Below, in pieces: positions 48,252 to 57,430 of a DNA stretch of 64,000 bases; the first letter of the stretch is position 1, and every line of letters begins with the position of its first letter. Below the pieces are notes generated by a model. It was not told the DNA's origin. It searched no databases and saw only the letters and a program-made list of their open reading frames with translations. Source of the DNA: Photobacterium rosenbergii (GTDB lineage: Bacteria; Pseudomonadota; Gammaproteobacteria; Enterobacterales; Vibrionaceae); assembly GCF_003026455.1 (NCBI RefSeq), contig NZ_PYMB01000001.1, forward strand, positions 682,001 through 746,000. The letters run 5' to 3'. A program made the translations under genes and the position numbers.

Positions 48252-48340
48252 TCTATAACAATCAAAAAGATAACGAAGATAACAATATAGCTATCCATAG
48301 TGCGCTACGTTTTTCGCCCATCGATGGCGCGAATTGATAA

Positions 48341-48679
48341 ATGTATCAAGGTGGTTTTTTCTACACTTCACCTCGTCCGATAAATAACGAGGTTGCAAGT
48401 AAAGTGAAAAGTCTTTGGAGTAAAATTAAGTATTTTCTAACTACACCTTACGGTAAAGCTTACCTAGTTTTCATTACCCTCACAAAGTTATATTTGGTAT
48501 ACAAGTGGGCATTGGATCATGTCAGGGATTTCGGTGGTGAGATATTCAATTTCATTGGTGCCTCAGTCAGTTTTGGTGAGTCGATAAGTGCAATTTCCTT
48601 CACCGTTCTCTGCGGATATTACACTGTAAAGGCCGTCATCAATATCTTCAAACCATCACCTAGAGAAGCAGCCGCATAG
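48341..48679 (+). CDS. Small membrane protein, unknown
   Basis: 112 residues from an ATG without a ribosome site; a GTG about 21 codons later has GAGG upstream. Two or three hydrophobic segments (about 40-56, 70-78, 83-98) are seen, in KAYLVFITLTKLYLVYKWA and SAISFTVLCGYYTV. No family is recognised. It is 89 bp downstream of the diguanylate cyclase and may be cotranscribed with it. Confidence 0.5.
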   Translation: MYQGGFFYTSPRPINNEVASKVKSLWSKIKYFLTTPYGKAYLVFITLTKLYLVYKWALDHVRDFGGEIFNFIGASVSFGESISAISFTVLCGYYTVKAVINIFKPSPREAAA

Positions 48680-48690
48680 ATATGACAAAG

Positions 48691-48714
48691 AATGGGAGCC
48701 TAGTGGCTCCCATT
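48691..48714. terminator. Bidirectional hairpin
   Basis: AATGGGAGCC, TAGT and GGCTCCCATT form a 10-bp stem between convergent genes; the T-runs are weak. Confidence 0.6.
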
Positions 48715-48718
48715 TGCG

Positions 48719-51700
48719 TTACTCTTTACTTTGTAATTCTAATATATAGCCCCAAACCTCCCCTTCACCTTGTTCAGGAGCTGGGCTACTCCACTCACCG
48801 GAGGTATCAACCCAGAAAGATTTGATGGCAAACTGAATACCATCAGACTCAGTAATCGCGAGGATCTCTGAGGAACCGGTGTATTCCGGGTGGGTAATGG
48901 TGATATGTACCTGACCGTTTAGCAATTGCCAATTAAACGGGAAATCACCGTCTTGTGGGTCAATAAAAGCACCAGTATGATCAGGACTGAATCGGATCAT
49001 CTCCCCATCGTCATCCGTAGCTATCCGCCAAGTTGTCTGCTGATCTGCCCCCTTGCCTATCAACATATCTTCAGTGAATCTCAACATCCGATTATCAGTC
49101 CATACCAAGCATTGCTGAACAGCATCCTGATACGCTTGTTCTGTCGCATAACTTGCTGGTTGATCGTCAACGTCATTCCAAGGGGTATCACCAACATCAC
49201 AGACCGCAAGTGTTTGGCCTTGCTCATATTCACGGAACACGAGGCTCCAAATATCACTGTACAGCTCATCGTCTTCTCGATATTGCTCATACACAACAAA
49301 GCTACTTTGGTTATCGTAGTATTGCTGATGGGCCAACATCATGAATTCCTCTGCATTATTGATATCAGAGACCATTTGCAAAATACCATCATGGGTAATC
49401 TGCCACTCTGTGCCTTCTTCTGAACGCCAATCTCCCGCTCGAATCCAGTTAAATTGACCGCTTTCATGGAACTGATAAGCGCGTGTATCGCCATCACTTC
49501 TCACTCTCACAAAAGTCATGCCGCCTAGCGTATCGTTGAAATCACCTTCAATTGGGGTATAGCCACCACAGGTTTCTATGGCTTGATAAAAGTCATCCAA
49601 GGTAGCATTCTGCTGGTCTATCGGGCAGCTTGTTATCATTGGTGGATACGTTGTGACTCTTGCAGCCCATATATTGAACCGCTCGCCCCCTTCTTCATCC
49701 CATTGGCTATATATTTTAAACCCGACATATTGATCATCACGGCCAGTAATCGCAAAGTAATCAACAGCCCCCCAGTCATAAGTGATCTCAACGACTCCAT
49801 CGCTATTCACTTGCCAAGTAAACAATGCTGACGTGTCATCAGGGAAAATAACCTGACCACTACCTTGCTCGTAGAAATGCCATTGCTGAAGCTCTTGGCC
49901 ATTGAACAAGTAATATGACTGTCCAACTACTTCACTTTCTGTCGTTTGCACATAGACACACTGTTCGAGAATATCGGCATAATCACTATATTGCGGTTCA
50001 TCTATCGGCCCACCAGCATCCCACTCGGTATTCCCAAGGTTACAGATCCTACCGTGTTGAATAATCGCGGCTTCAGCTTCATCTTGTGATAAGTAAAACT
50101 CGCCTAGCCAACTGCTCCAAGCGCCAGTTGCCACATCGATGTCATCGGCATTAACCATTGCCCGCCAATATGCATCGTACCAATTCCATGGGTTATCTAT
50201 ATGCGGAATGGAAATCACCAATGCTCCGCTTCTTGTATCATCAACTCGCCAATTTGGCTTAATACCATCGTTGACTAGTTGCAGGGAAACAAGCTGATAC
50301 TCACCGTCTTGATTTGGGGTTAATAGATCATTGTTCGACACAACATACCACTGCCTTGGCGAGCCCAAGGTGTCATATTGGAATGACTGATCCAGCAACA
50401 TGCCGTTGTAGTCACTCAAACCAGGAAGAAGATCGGCGCCTATTTCATCCAGACTGTATCCACTACTGCGCAAGCCTTCGACTTTACCGGCTAAATCGAT
50501 AACCTGCTGTGTTCCCCACTCAGCAAAACGATGGCCTACCCGCAACCCATTGTCACCCAGGATAAACACTTTGTAGTCTTGACCCTCATCAGGCTGTTGG
50601 ACAGTAAAGTTACTATTAGGGGAATCAAAATACTCAACAGATACAGGCATATGCTCCCAATTTACTGCTTCACTGTATTCTGACTCTGTTATCGCTGTTC
50701 TTGTTAAGCTAAAGGAATTAAACATGACCCCATAGGGATTGGCTTCATCTGTCAATTTTCCTTCATTTCCTGATAATAGATAGCGATAACCAGTTACACG
50801 CTCAGAGTTAGCTTCTCGATCGTATTCTGTTGTTACTTCATACCAGTAGTTACCTAAGGTATCGGCTTTATCTGGTACAAAGCTATATTGAGCATACTCT
50901 TCAAAATACGGTTGCTCAGGTGCTGCCCATATTGGCCTGAAGTGGCTAAAAGTATATTGATGTTCATTGAGTACCGAGAAGCCAATCAAGGTATTAATGA
51001 CACCGTTAGCTTGCCAATCACGTTTATCCTGATGATCAACAACTATCCCGTTACTATCACTGGTAGTCGCCTCTGCGCGGTAGTTAAGCCCACCATTTTT
51101 ATCGCCAAACACCCAACCTTGTAACTCGTACTGCTCTAGTACGGTTTGCTTTGTGGCAACATTTTGCTGGCTGGAAGTAGAAACAGTGAGATATTGTACG
51201 GCATCAATACCGTCAAGATTCTCAAGGGCAACTTGTGAAGGAATATCAATATCATCAAAGACACGATTACCACCGTTACTGCCGCCTTCTAATGCTGCAT
51301 CTGACTCATCAATATAACGCCAGAAACTTTCCTGACCGTCAGTGTATGTCCCGATATCTAACGATTGACTTTCATATTGAAACTGACCGTCTAGATTGTA
51401 ATCGTAATAACCAAAGTTATGTCGCTCAAAACGACCATCTTTGTTATATGTCGCATGACTTTCCCATTCTCCGAACAATATACCTGACTCCGAGTCGGTA
51501 TAAGTAATGGTCTCAGTCTTACGGACATCCGTGTTGTTTAATGTTTCGATAGTTATATCGTGAATAACATCCAGCGTTTTCGTATCCATCAAAATATCGA
51601 TAAACATTGGCGAGGTATACACGTTATTTGTGACAACATCCGCTACCGACTTTTCCGGATCGTCGGGATATTCATCACTATTATCACCGATATCATCCCC

Positions 51701-52882
51701 ATCGCTATCTATCCACTCGGTGCTATCTAGTGGAAAGTCATCATCCTCGTCATTTACATTATCGCCGTCATCATCAAGGTCAGCGTTGTTCCCTATTTTG
51801 TCGCCATCAGTATCGAGCGACTCACTGTCATCAAAAGGAAAAGCATCGAGCGTATCGTGAACGCCGTCATTATCATCATCGGGATCACTGTTATCCCCGA
51901 TGGTGTCTGAATCAAAGTCAGCCCACTCTGTTTTGTCATCAGGGAATTTGTCAGCAAGGTTATCACCGTAACCGTCCCCATCTTGATCTGCCCACTCATC
52001 GTTGTTATTCGGGAACTTATCGGCTCTGTTATCCCCATAACCATCACCGTCAGTGTCTGCCCATTCAGCGCTGTTATTCGGGAAATCATCTTCTGAATCA
52101 GTGACACCGTCACTGTCTGTATCAGCCTCAACTGTCTTATTGTCTTCACTGACTACGCGGTCAAAATCGTAATCATCAGGGAGCGCTTCCCCCCGGTCAG
52201 TGATCAATGCGTCACCAACTTGGTTCCCTTCTTCAATAACTTGAGATACAACTCCATCAAGGCTGTTTTCATCCAACTCAGCTTCTGACTCAGGTAATAC
52301 ACCCGCTGTGACAATGGATTTTGCTGACTGTTGGACCAACTTTACAGCAACACTAGAGCCAACTGTCTCTGTGTCTGCATAATCACTGTCTAACAACTCT
52401 GGCTCGACACCAAACATCTGCGCCACATCAGTTTTTGCTTCTTCCTGCGTCAACCCTTCTTGGCGCATTTTGAAATCAACCATAGTCGTCAAAGGCGATA
52501 CCACTGAACTGCCGCTAGGTGCTGACATCACAAAGCTCTTTGATACCGTCATATCAGGGTTATCGAGATCGACCGTTTCATTCTCAATAGCCTTTACCAC
52601 CACCGGATAAGACTGCGGGTTGTCCACTCCACTGACATCCAAGGTTGCGATGCCGTTATCACTCCTGCCGCTTGGTTCAGTGCCTTCATCAAATTGGTAG
52701 TCTTTATCTATATCTAACCAGACAAATGCATTATGGAGATATCCATCTAACGCTTTGACACTCATGGATGTTGTAGGCTCAGGAATTGGCTGTACGACAC
52801 TGTGATTTCTATCGTCATTACAAGCCGCTATCGTCAATAAGGTGCCTAGCCCTACTGCGACAGCTATTGGATGCCGTTTCAT
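48719..52882 (-). CDS. Large lipoprotein with thrombospondin type 3 calcium repeats
   Basis: 1387 residues, a lipoprotein (signal ending in LLTIAAC, Cys21). Residues about 40-240 are an N-terminal domain. Residues about 250-414 are Asp-rich, with tandem DxDxDGxxD units of the thrombospondin type 3 class (EWADTDGDGYGDNRADKFP and near copies), a calcium-binding stalk. The rest, about 415-1387, is beta-rich and aromatic, and its last part holds three related modules that start near C947, C1086 and C1228, each with a second Cys within 25-45 residues. It is probably surface-exposed and could be an adhesin or polysaccharide-linked protein. No enzyme motif was recognised. Transcribed alone. Confidence 0.85.
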   Translation of the reverse strand: MKRHPIAVAVGLGTLLTIAACNDDRNHSVVQPIPEPTTSMSVKALDGYLHNAFVWLDIDKDYQFDEGTEPSGRSDNGIATLDVSGVDNPQSYPVVVKAIENETVDLDNPDMTVSKSFVMSAPSGSSVVSPLTTMVDFKMRQEGLTQEEAKTDVAQMFGVEPELLDSDYADTETVGSSVAVKLVQQSAKSIVTAGVLPESEAELDENSLDGVVSQVIEEGNQVGDALITDRGEALPDDYDFDRVVSEDNKTVEADTDSDGVTDSEDDFPNNSAEWADTDGDGYGDNRADKFPNNNDEWADQDGDGYGDNLADKFPDDKTEWADFDSDTIGDNSDPDDDNDGVHDTLDAFPFDDSESLDTDGDKIGNNADLDDDGDNVNDEDDDFPLDSTEWIDSDGDDIGDNSDEYPDDPEKSVADVVTNNVYTSPMFIDILMDTKTLDVIHDITIETLNNTDVRKTETITYTDSESGILFGEWESHATYNKDGRFERHNFGYYDYNLDGQFQYESQSLDIGTYTDGQESFWRYIDESDAALEGGSNGGNRVFDDIDIPSQVALENLDGIDAVQYLTVSTSSQQNVATKQTVLEQYELQGWVFGDKNGGLNYRAEATTSDSNGIVVDHQDKRDWQANGVINTLIGFSVLNEHQYTFSHFRPIWAAPEQPYFEEYAQYSFVPDKADTLGNYWYEVTTEYDREANSERVTGYRYLLSGNEGKLTDEANPYGVMFNSFSLTRTAITESEYSEAVNWEHMPVSVEYFDSPNSNFTVQQPDEGQDYKVFILGDNGLRVGHRFAEWGTQQVIDLAGKVEGLRSSGYSLDEIGADLLPGLSDYNGMLLDQSFQYDTLGSPRQWYVVSNNDLLTPNQDGEYQLVSLQLVNDGIKPNWRVDDTRSGALVISIPHIDNPWNWYDAYWRAMVNADDIDVATGAWSSWLGEFYLSQDEAEAAIIQHGRICNLGNTEWDAGGPIDEPQYSDYADILEQCVYVQTTESEVVGQSYYLFNGQELQQWHFYEQGSGQVIFPDDTSALFTWQVNSDGVVEITYDWGAVDYFAITGRDDQYVGFKIYSQWDEEGGERFNIWAARVTTYPPMITSCPIDQQNATLDDFYQAIETCGGYTPIEGDFNDTLGGMTFVRVRSDGDTRAYQFHESGQFNWIRAGDWRSEEGTEWQITHDGILQMVSDINNAEEFMMLAHQQYYDNQSSFVVYEQYREDDELYSDIWSLVFREYEQGQTLAVCDVGDTPWNDVDDQPASYATEQAYQDAVQQCLVWTDNRMLRFTEDMLIGKGADQQTTWRIATDDDGEMIRFSPDHTGAFIDPQDGDFPFNWQLLNGQVHITITHPEYTGSSEILAITESDGIQFAIKSFWVDTSGEWSSPAPEQGEGEVWGYILELQSKE
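51640..52130. repeat. Coding tandem repeats (calcium-binding units)
   Basis: The DNA for residues ~250-414 of the large lipoprotein. Two adjacent 69-bp units encode nearly the same 23 residues (EWADTDGDGYGDN and EWADQDGDGYGDN), with looser copies on both sides. The repetition is explained by the protein, and the array may vary in length between strains. Confidence 0.7.
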
Positions 52883-53070
52883 ACATGCTTCCTTGTCTAT
52901 CCTCTACACAATACAGCCCTCGTCATTCTCATTATTCGGTTAAGTTAAGAGCTGTTATTGAGGTTATATGCAGGATAAATTTTGCTCGCATCACCCACAC
53001 GGGGGATAAAACTCACTAGATGCATTAAATATTAAAACGGCTTGATATAGCTCAATAAACAAACAGGCAT

Positions 53071-53096
53071 AAAAAAAGGAAGCCAATGCTTCCTTT
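53071..53096 (-). terminator. Terminator of the chemoreceptor gene
   Basis: On the minus strand GGAAGC, ATTG, GGAAGC-complement GCTTCC, then TTTTTTT. It lies about 25 bp beyond the chemoreceptor stop at 53120. Confidence 0.8.
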
Positions 53097-53119
53097 AATT
53101 TTGAAATTATACTCACACG

Positions 53120-54751
53120 CTAATATCGGAAAAATGCCAGCTGCTTGCGCTGCTGCTCAGCCAATTGTGATAACTCTTCGCTAGCACTTGCACTCTGGCT
53201 AATGCCCACCACATTTTGGTTAACAAGCTCAGACATATTGACCACGTTCTTATTGATATCTTGCGTCACCATCGACTGTTGCTCAGCCGCTGTTGCAACC
53301 TCGGTATTCATATCGCCGATAGTGGTAATGGCATCAGTAATCCCTTCAAACACTTCATTAGCTAGGCTAGTTAACTCTTCTGACTCTTTCAGCATCTGCA
53401 ATGATTGCTGCATCCCATCGTTGGCATTTGCTGACTGACGTTGGAGATCTTCAATGATCGCTTGGATCTCTTGAGTCGATTCTTGGGTACGGGCGGCCAG
53501 CATGCGTACTTCATCGGCAACGACAGCAAAACCTCGACCAGACTCACCGGCACGGGCTGCTTCAATCGCCGCATTCAAAGCAAGAAGGTTGGTCTGCTCA
53601 GAAATAGCCTGAATCACTTCAATGACCTTACTCACTTGATCCGATTGCTCTCGCAAGTGCATCACAACATCGGCCGCTTCTGACATTTTCTCAGAGGTAA
53701 CCTGATTAGATTGCTCACTTTGAGTAAAGACATTTCGGCCTTCATCGACCATTCTTTGGCTTTGTTTCGCGCAAGAATCTGCATCCTGAGCATTAGTGCT
53801 AACGTTATCAGCTGTGCTTGAAAGTTCATTAACCGCCGAAGCAACTTGCTCAATCTCTGCCATTTCTTGTTGAGCATTTGCTTGCGAACTATTCATTACC
53901 TCAGCCAGTTCCGTCGATGCTGCCGCCACTTCTTCACTAATACGGTTCAAGTGAGAAATCGTATCTTGCATCTTTTCCAGCGTATTATTCAAATCTCGGC
54001 TAAGTTCCCCAATTTCATTTGAACCTAAGACATGAACACGGCCAGTCAAATTGCCTAAAGAAAGCTGTTTGAGGACTTCACGTACTTCAAGAATAGGTTT
54101 AACCATACGGCCTGAAACCAGCCACGCTATCACTAATCCACTAACAACCATAACAGCCATAATTAGCATGACGCTCTGCATCATTTGGCGGTATTCTGCT
54201 TCAACGGCTGCAATTTCTTGCTCGACATAGCGGTCAATGGCGATAGTTAATTCATCAATCGATTGAATTAATTCGCTACCTACAACCCTGAAGTTAGACG
54301 CTAGCATTTCTGATTCTTGCATCGTGACACCAATGCTATTTTTGCGAGCAACAAATGGCTTTAGATCACTATTTAAAAAGCGCTCATAGTTAGCCATTTT
54401 CTCTTTCACTGCATTTATATTCCGTGTAAGAGCCGGTGTTTGTGAAAGTTGGTCAAGTAATACCCGGTTAGCATCAAACCCTTGTTTTACTGCTGTATCC
54501 AAGTTATTGAAAGCGGATGGGTCATAGAGCGCATAAATTGCGCTGACACGCGCAGCGAAACTGTTTTCAAGTATTTGTTGAGACGCTGTTTTTTGCTGTA
54601 AAGCTGAAAAAGTCGTTTGACTGGTTTGCGCACGCTGGGCACGAGATTCCTTTGTCACTACAGCAAATGCAATGGCCATAATCACGCAGATGAGTAAAAC
54701 TGGAACAAGTACCTGCTTCCGTACAGATATATTATTAATATTTAATAGCAT
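53120..54751 (-). CDS. Methyl-accepting chemotaxis protein
   Basis: 543 residues. TM1 (about 14-32), a ~155-residue periplasmic four-helix-like sensor, TM2 (about 190-212), HAMP (about 213-265), and a long coiled-coil with the conserved hairpin tip [22 protein letters not shown]. The end ([11 protein letters not shown]) has no CheR-binding pentapeptide. The ligand is unknown. Confidence 0.95.
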   Translation of the reverse strand: MLLNINNISVRKQVLVPVLLICVIMAIAFAVVTKESRAQRAQTSQTTFSALQQKTASQQILENSFAARVSAIYALYDPSAFNNLDTAVKQGFDANRVLLDQLSQTPALTRNINAVKEKMANYERFLNSDLKPFVARKNSIGVTMQESEMLASNFRVVGSELIQSIDELTIAIDRYVEQEIAAVEAEYRQMMQSVMLIMAVMVVSGLVIAWLVSGRMVKPILEVREVLKQLSLGNLTGRVHVLGSNEIGELSRDLNNTLEKMQDTISHLNRISEEVAAASTELAEVMNSSQANAQQEMAEIEQVASAVNELSSTADNVSTNAQDADSCAKQSQRMVDEGRNVFTQSEQSNQVTSEKMSEAADVVMHLREQSDQVSKVIEVIQAISEQTNLLALNAAIEAARAGESGRGFAVVADEVRMLAARTQESTQEIQAIIEDLQRQSANANDGMQQSLQMLKESEELTSLANEVFEGITDAITTIGDMNTEVATAAEQQSMVTQDINKNVVNMSELVNQNVVGISQSASASEELSQLAEQQRKQLAFFRY

Positions 54752-54887
54752 GAGAAAGAATAAAAAATAAATCGTAATAAGAATGCAACTTTAACATGAA
54801 TTTTCACTCTTATTTTGATTTTTATCAATACGTTTACACCGTAAATTTTATGACAGCCACCGTCAAAAAAACGTCTCAGCATAAACG

Positions 54888-54915
54888 AAAAAAGCGGTGT
54901 TATCACACCGCTTTT
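54888..54915. terminator. Bidirectional terminator
   Basis: AAAAGCGGTGT, TATC loop, ACACCGCTTTT. It lies after the YdjM-like gene stop and before the chemoreceptor gene start, and the chemoreceptor promoter is upstream of 54751, so it serves the YdjM-like gene. Confidence 0.85.
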
Positions 54916-54919
54916 CACC

Positions 54920-55693
54920 CTAACCTTCTTTCGAGTTTTGGCTCATCGCCTCTCTTGTAGAGGTAATCACAGCATCAAAAAAGTGCATTACCTCATCACG
55001 ATTTAACCACTCTGGTTTGAATCGAAACTCACTCCAATTACTCACCTGGTTCCATGTATTATCTATCGAAGGGCCATGGAGATATAAAATAGCGATCAAC
55101 AAACAGTGGAAAGCGCTAATAAAAGGGTTTTTCGGTGAAAAAACCTTCAGTGCTGAGCCAAAAGAGAGTTTCAACCGGCGGTTGGCTAAATCAACGCTGT
55201 AAGCTTCATCAAGAAGCAAATGTACAACCCCGCCAAAGAAGAGGAAGGCGCCGGATAGCCAAGCTGTCACATCACTGTAGCCCAGTAAGTATACAAGCCA
55301 TACAGTGAGTAGCCCCGAAGCCGCAATAAAGGCCAGGGAGTGACAGCACCCTCGATGGACTGTAATTTTCTCTAATAATGATTTGAAGTTATACCGGATC
55401 GTCAAATAACAAAATGTACTGTATACAACCAGCTCAAGCATCGACACCAATTGATAGATATGGCCGACAAAACTGAAAGTAATTAAACCACCAAATAGCC
55501 GGAATAATGTAGTCATCGACGTCGAGTTGTCTGAGTCGATATCCGGCAATAAACCGCCAATCGTACCAAGTAGCATTAACCATAATGCGGTGATCGGTAC
55601 AATATGCCCTGCAGATAACAGGGCCGTAGCCGCTAAACTACTCGTTAATGCGGCTGTTCCAAGATGTGTGTTGAAATTAGCCACTGTAATCAC
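54920..55693 (-). CDS. YdjM-like membrane metal-dependent hydrolase (DUF457)
   Basis: 257 residues from a GTG start. H8 or H10 region, LLPDIDSDNS (about 48-57), HRGCCHS (about 115-121) and HLLLDE match the DUF457/YdjM metal-binding pattern. Several membrane segments follow (about 60-250). The physiological role of the family is not known. No strong ribosome site precedes the start. Confidence 0.85.
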   Translation of the reverse strand: MITVANFNTHLGTAALTSSLAATALLSAGHIVPITALWLMLLGTIGGLLPDIDSDNSTSMTTLFRLFGGLITFSFVGHIYQLVSMLELVVYSTFCYLTIRYNFKSLLEKITVHRGCCHSLAFIAASGLLTVWLVYLLGYSDVTAWLSGAFLFFGGVVHLLLDEAYSVDLANRRLKLSFGSALKVFSPKNPFISAFHCLLIAILYLHGPSIDNTWNQVSNWSEFRFKPEWLNRDEVMHFFDAVITSTREAMSQNSKEG

Positions 55694-55933
55694 ATATACA
55701 AGACAGTTTCACATCCAAAATTTCAGGCACCATTTGCCTTCGTTCTTAATTGTAATCTTAGTGTGTAACTGCCGTTGTCTCGTTAACTGGATAAATAACC
55801 AGTATACCGTATTACATTACGATAACTGTACTAAAATACAGTATTTTGACAACAATCCTGCTTGCGTGATCATTTTTTAGTCGCTTCTGACATCAGATTG
55901 ACATATATCTCAATATCCATCTGCCCATCATGC

Positions 55934-56434
55934 TCAGAGATCAAGAGCTAACTGGTAAAAAGCTAGATCCAACCACCGTTCGAATTTATATCCTGCGCTT
56001 TTAATAATGCCGACTTCTTCAAAGCCAAATTTCTGGTGTAACCGCAAGCTAGCAATATTTTCTAGATCTATTGCACCGATTAATGAGCGGTAACCTTGGC
56101 GAGAAGCCAACACAATGAGCGTTTTCATCAACTCCATTGCCACCCCTTTGCCGCGGTAGTCACCGGAAACATAAATACTGTGCTCAACGGTGAACTGAAA
56201 AGCAGGTTGCTCCCTGAACTTACCAAACGAAGCGAAGCCCATTAACCTGCCATCTTCATCAAAAGCTCCAATCACGGGATAATCGCCTTGCCTTTTTGAC
56301 TCGAACCATTGTTCCATAACGGCCATAGTTCGGGGTTCGTACTCATACAGCGCCGTTGTATTCAAAATAGCATCATTAAAGATATCTAGCATCTCACCAG
56401 CATGTCGTGCATAAGAGCAATATGTTATGTGCAT
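55934..56434 (-). CDS. GNAT N-acetyltransferase
   Basis: 166 residues from the ATG at 56434 (AAAGGA 5 bases upstream). It contains YVSGDYRGKGVAMELMKTLI, the acetyl-CoA loop (R/Q-x-x-G-x-G/A), and SLRLHQKFGFEEVG near the end. Similar to phosphinothricin/Pat-type acetyltransferases. Substrate unknown. Confidence 0.88.
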   Translation of the reverse strand: MHITYCSYARHAGEMLDIFNDAILNTTALYEYEPRTMAVMEQWFESKRQGDYPVIGAFDEDGRLMGFASFGKFREQPAFQFTVEHSIYVSGDYRGKGVAMELMKTLIVLASRQGYRSLIGAIDLENIASLRLHQKFGFEEVGIIKSAGYKFERWLDLAFYQLALDL

Positions 56435-56572
56435 ATAATCCTTTCTTAACTTGTTGCCACACCTTAAACCGTACACATATACCGATCGGGTTCACAAGAT
56501 GCACGCTTTTTTTTTGTAATCAGTATCGTTATTGTCAAAATTCATTATAAGACTTAACGGATTAGGTTTGAT

Positions 56573-57322
56573 ATGAGTTTAGCTGGCCTATGGGTGAGGA
56601 AATTAATAGAAGCGGGTCAATCTCCTTCTGATATAAACCTCGTACTGGCTGAAATATGCCATGCTATCGAGGCCGATGTTGGCGTACTATTTTTAGGTCC
56701 CTCCCCGAGATTTGGACCTGGGCATACCTTCTATTGCGGCATCGAAGATGCTCTACTCGATTTTTACCACCGCCACTCTGAAAATGATGCTTACCTCCAG
56801 CACTACTCTACACACCATTTTCAGGGGAAAATGGTTCCTCTTCAATCCATGTTGCCCCTCAAAAAAATTGACGATGACTGGTTTAGAGAAGTGATGCTCC
56901 CCACTCTTTCAGTTAAGTTTTCGATTAGTGGATATAGCTTTATAAGCAAACAAGAAGTACAGGTACTTACATTTCATCGCTACTCATCCCCTTTCCCACC
57001 AAATTGCCAAGTTCAACTACAACAGTTTATGGGTGAACTTATTCCGTGGTCACAGTTTTATCTATCAACTCAAAAGCTCATTGACCAATTTGGTTCAACG
57101 CCCCTGCATCACGGAAGTATACAATTACCGAAAAACTTAACCCCAGCAGAGCGGCAAGTCATTCATTTATTATCTCAAGGTTGCGATGGTAGTGAGATCA
57201 CCCAGCTTAGAGGGGTCTCCAAAGAGACAACAAAATCGCAGATAAAAAGCATACTTCACAAATTAGACTGTAAACACCAAAACCACCTACTGCATAAACT
57301 CTATACCGAGTTAGTAATCTAG
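56573..57322 (+). CDS. LuxR-type DNA-binding regulator
   Basis: 249 residues. The C-terminal HTH (about 187-249) is LTPAERQVIHLLSQGCDGSEITQLRGVSKETTKSQIKSILHKLDCKHQNHLLHKL, with the usual hydrophobic spacing. The N-terminal ~180 residues do not match a known sensor domain that I recognise (no autoinducer-binding motif, GAF-like at most). No receiver domain. Its target is unknown. Confidence 0.85.
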   Translation: MSLAGLWVRKLIEAGQSPSDINLVLAEICHAIEADVGVLFLGPSPRFGPGHTFYCGIEDALLDFYHRHSENDAYLQHYSTHHFQGKMVPLQSMLPLKKIDDDWFREVMLPTLSVKFSISGYSFISKQEVQVLTFHRYSSPFPPNCQVQLQQFMGELIPWSQFYLSTQKLIDQFGSTPLHHGSIQLPKNLTPAERQVIHLLSQGCDGSEITQLRGVSKETTKSQIKSILHKLDCKHQNHLLHKLYTELVI

Positions 57323-57430
57323 TCATTGTTTTTCAGTCATATAGTGAAAAACCCCACCGCCTAGCACAAGCAATCTTGATTGAATTAGGTATACTAGTAT
57401 CCATTCTCCATAAGCATTGCGGATCAAAAG

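Noticed and set aside
48926..49423. 165-residue frame on the plus strand inside the large lipoprotein gene
   Set aside because: It is antisense to a continuous 1387-residue gene with lipoprotein signal and calcium repeats; its translation is unlike a natural protein.
51640..52130. Repeat array resembling a CRISPR or minisatellite
   Set aside because: The repeats are in frame, diverged, and encode thrombospondin type 3 units, which explains the pattern.
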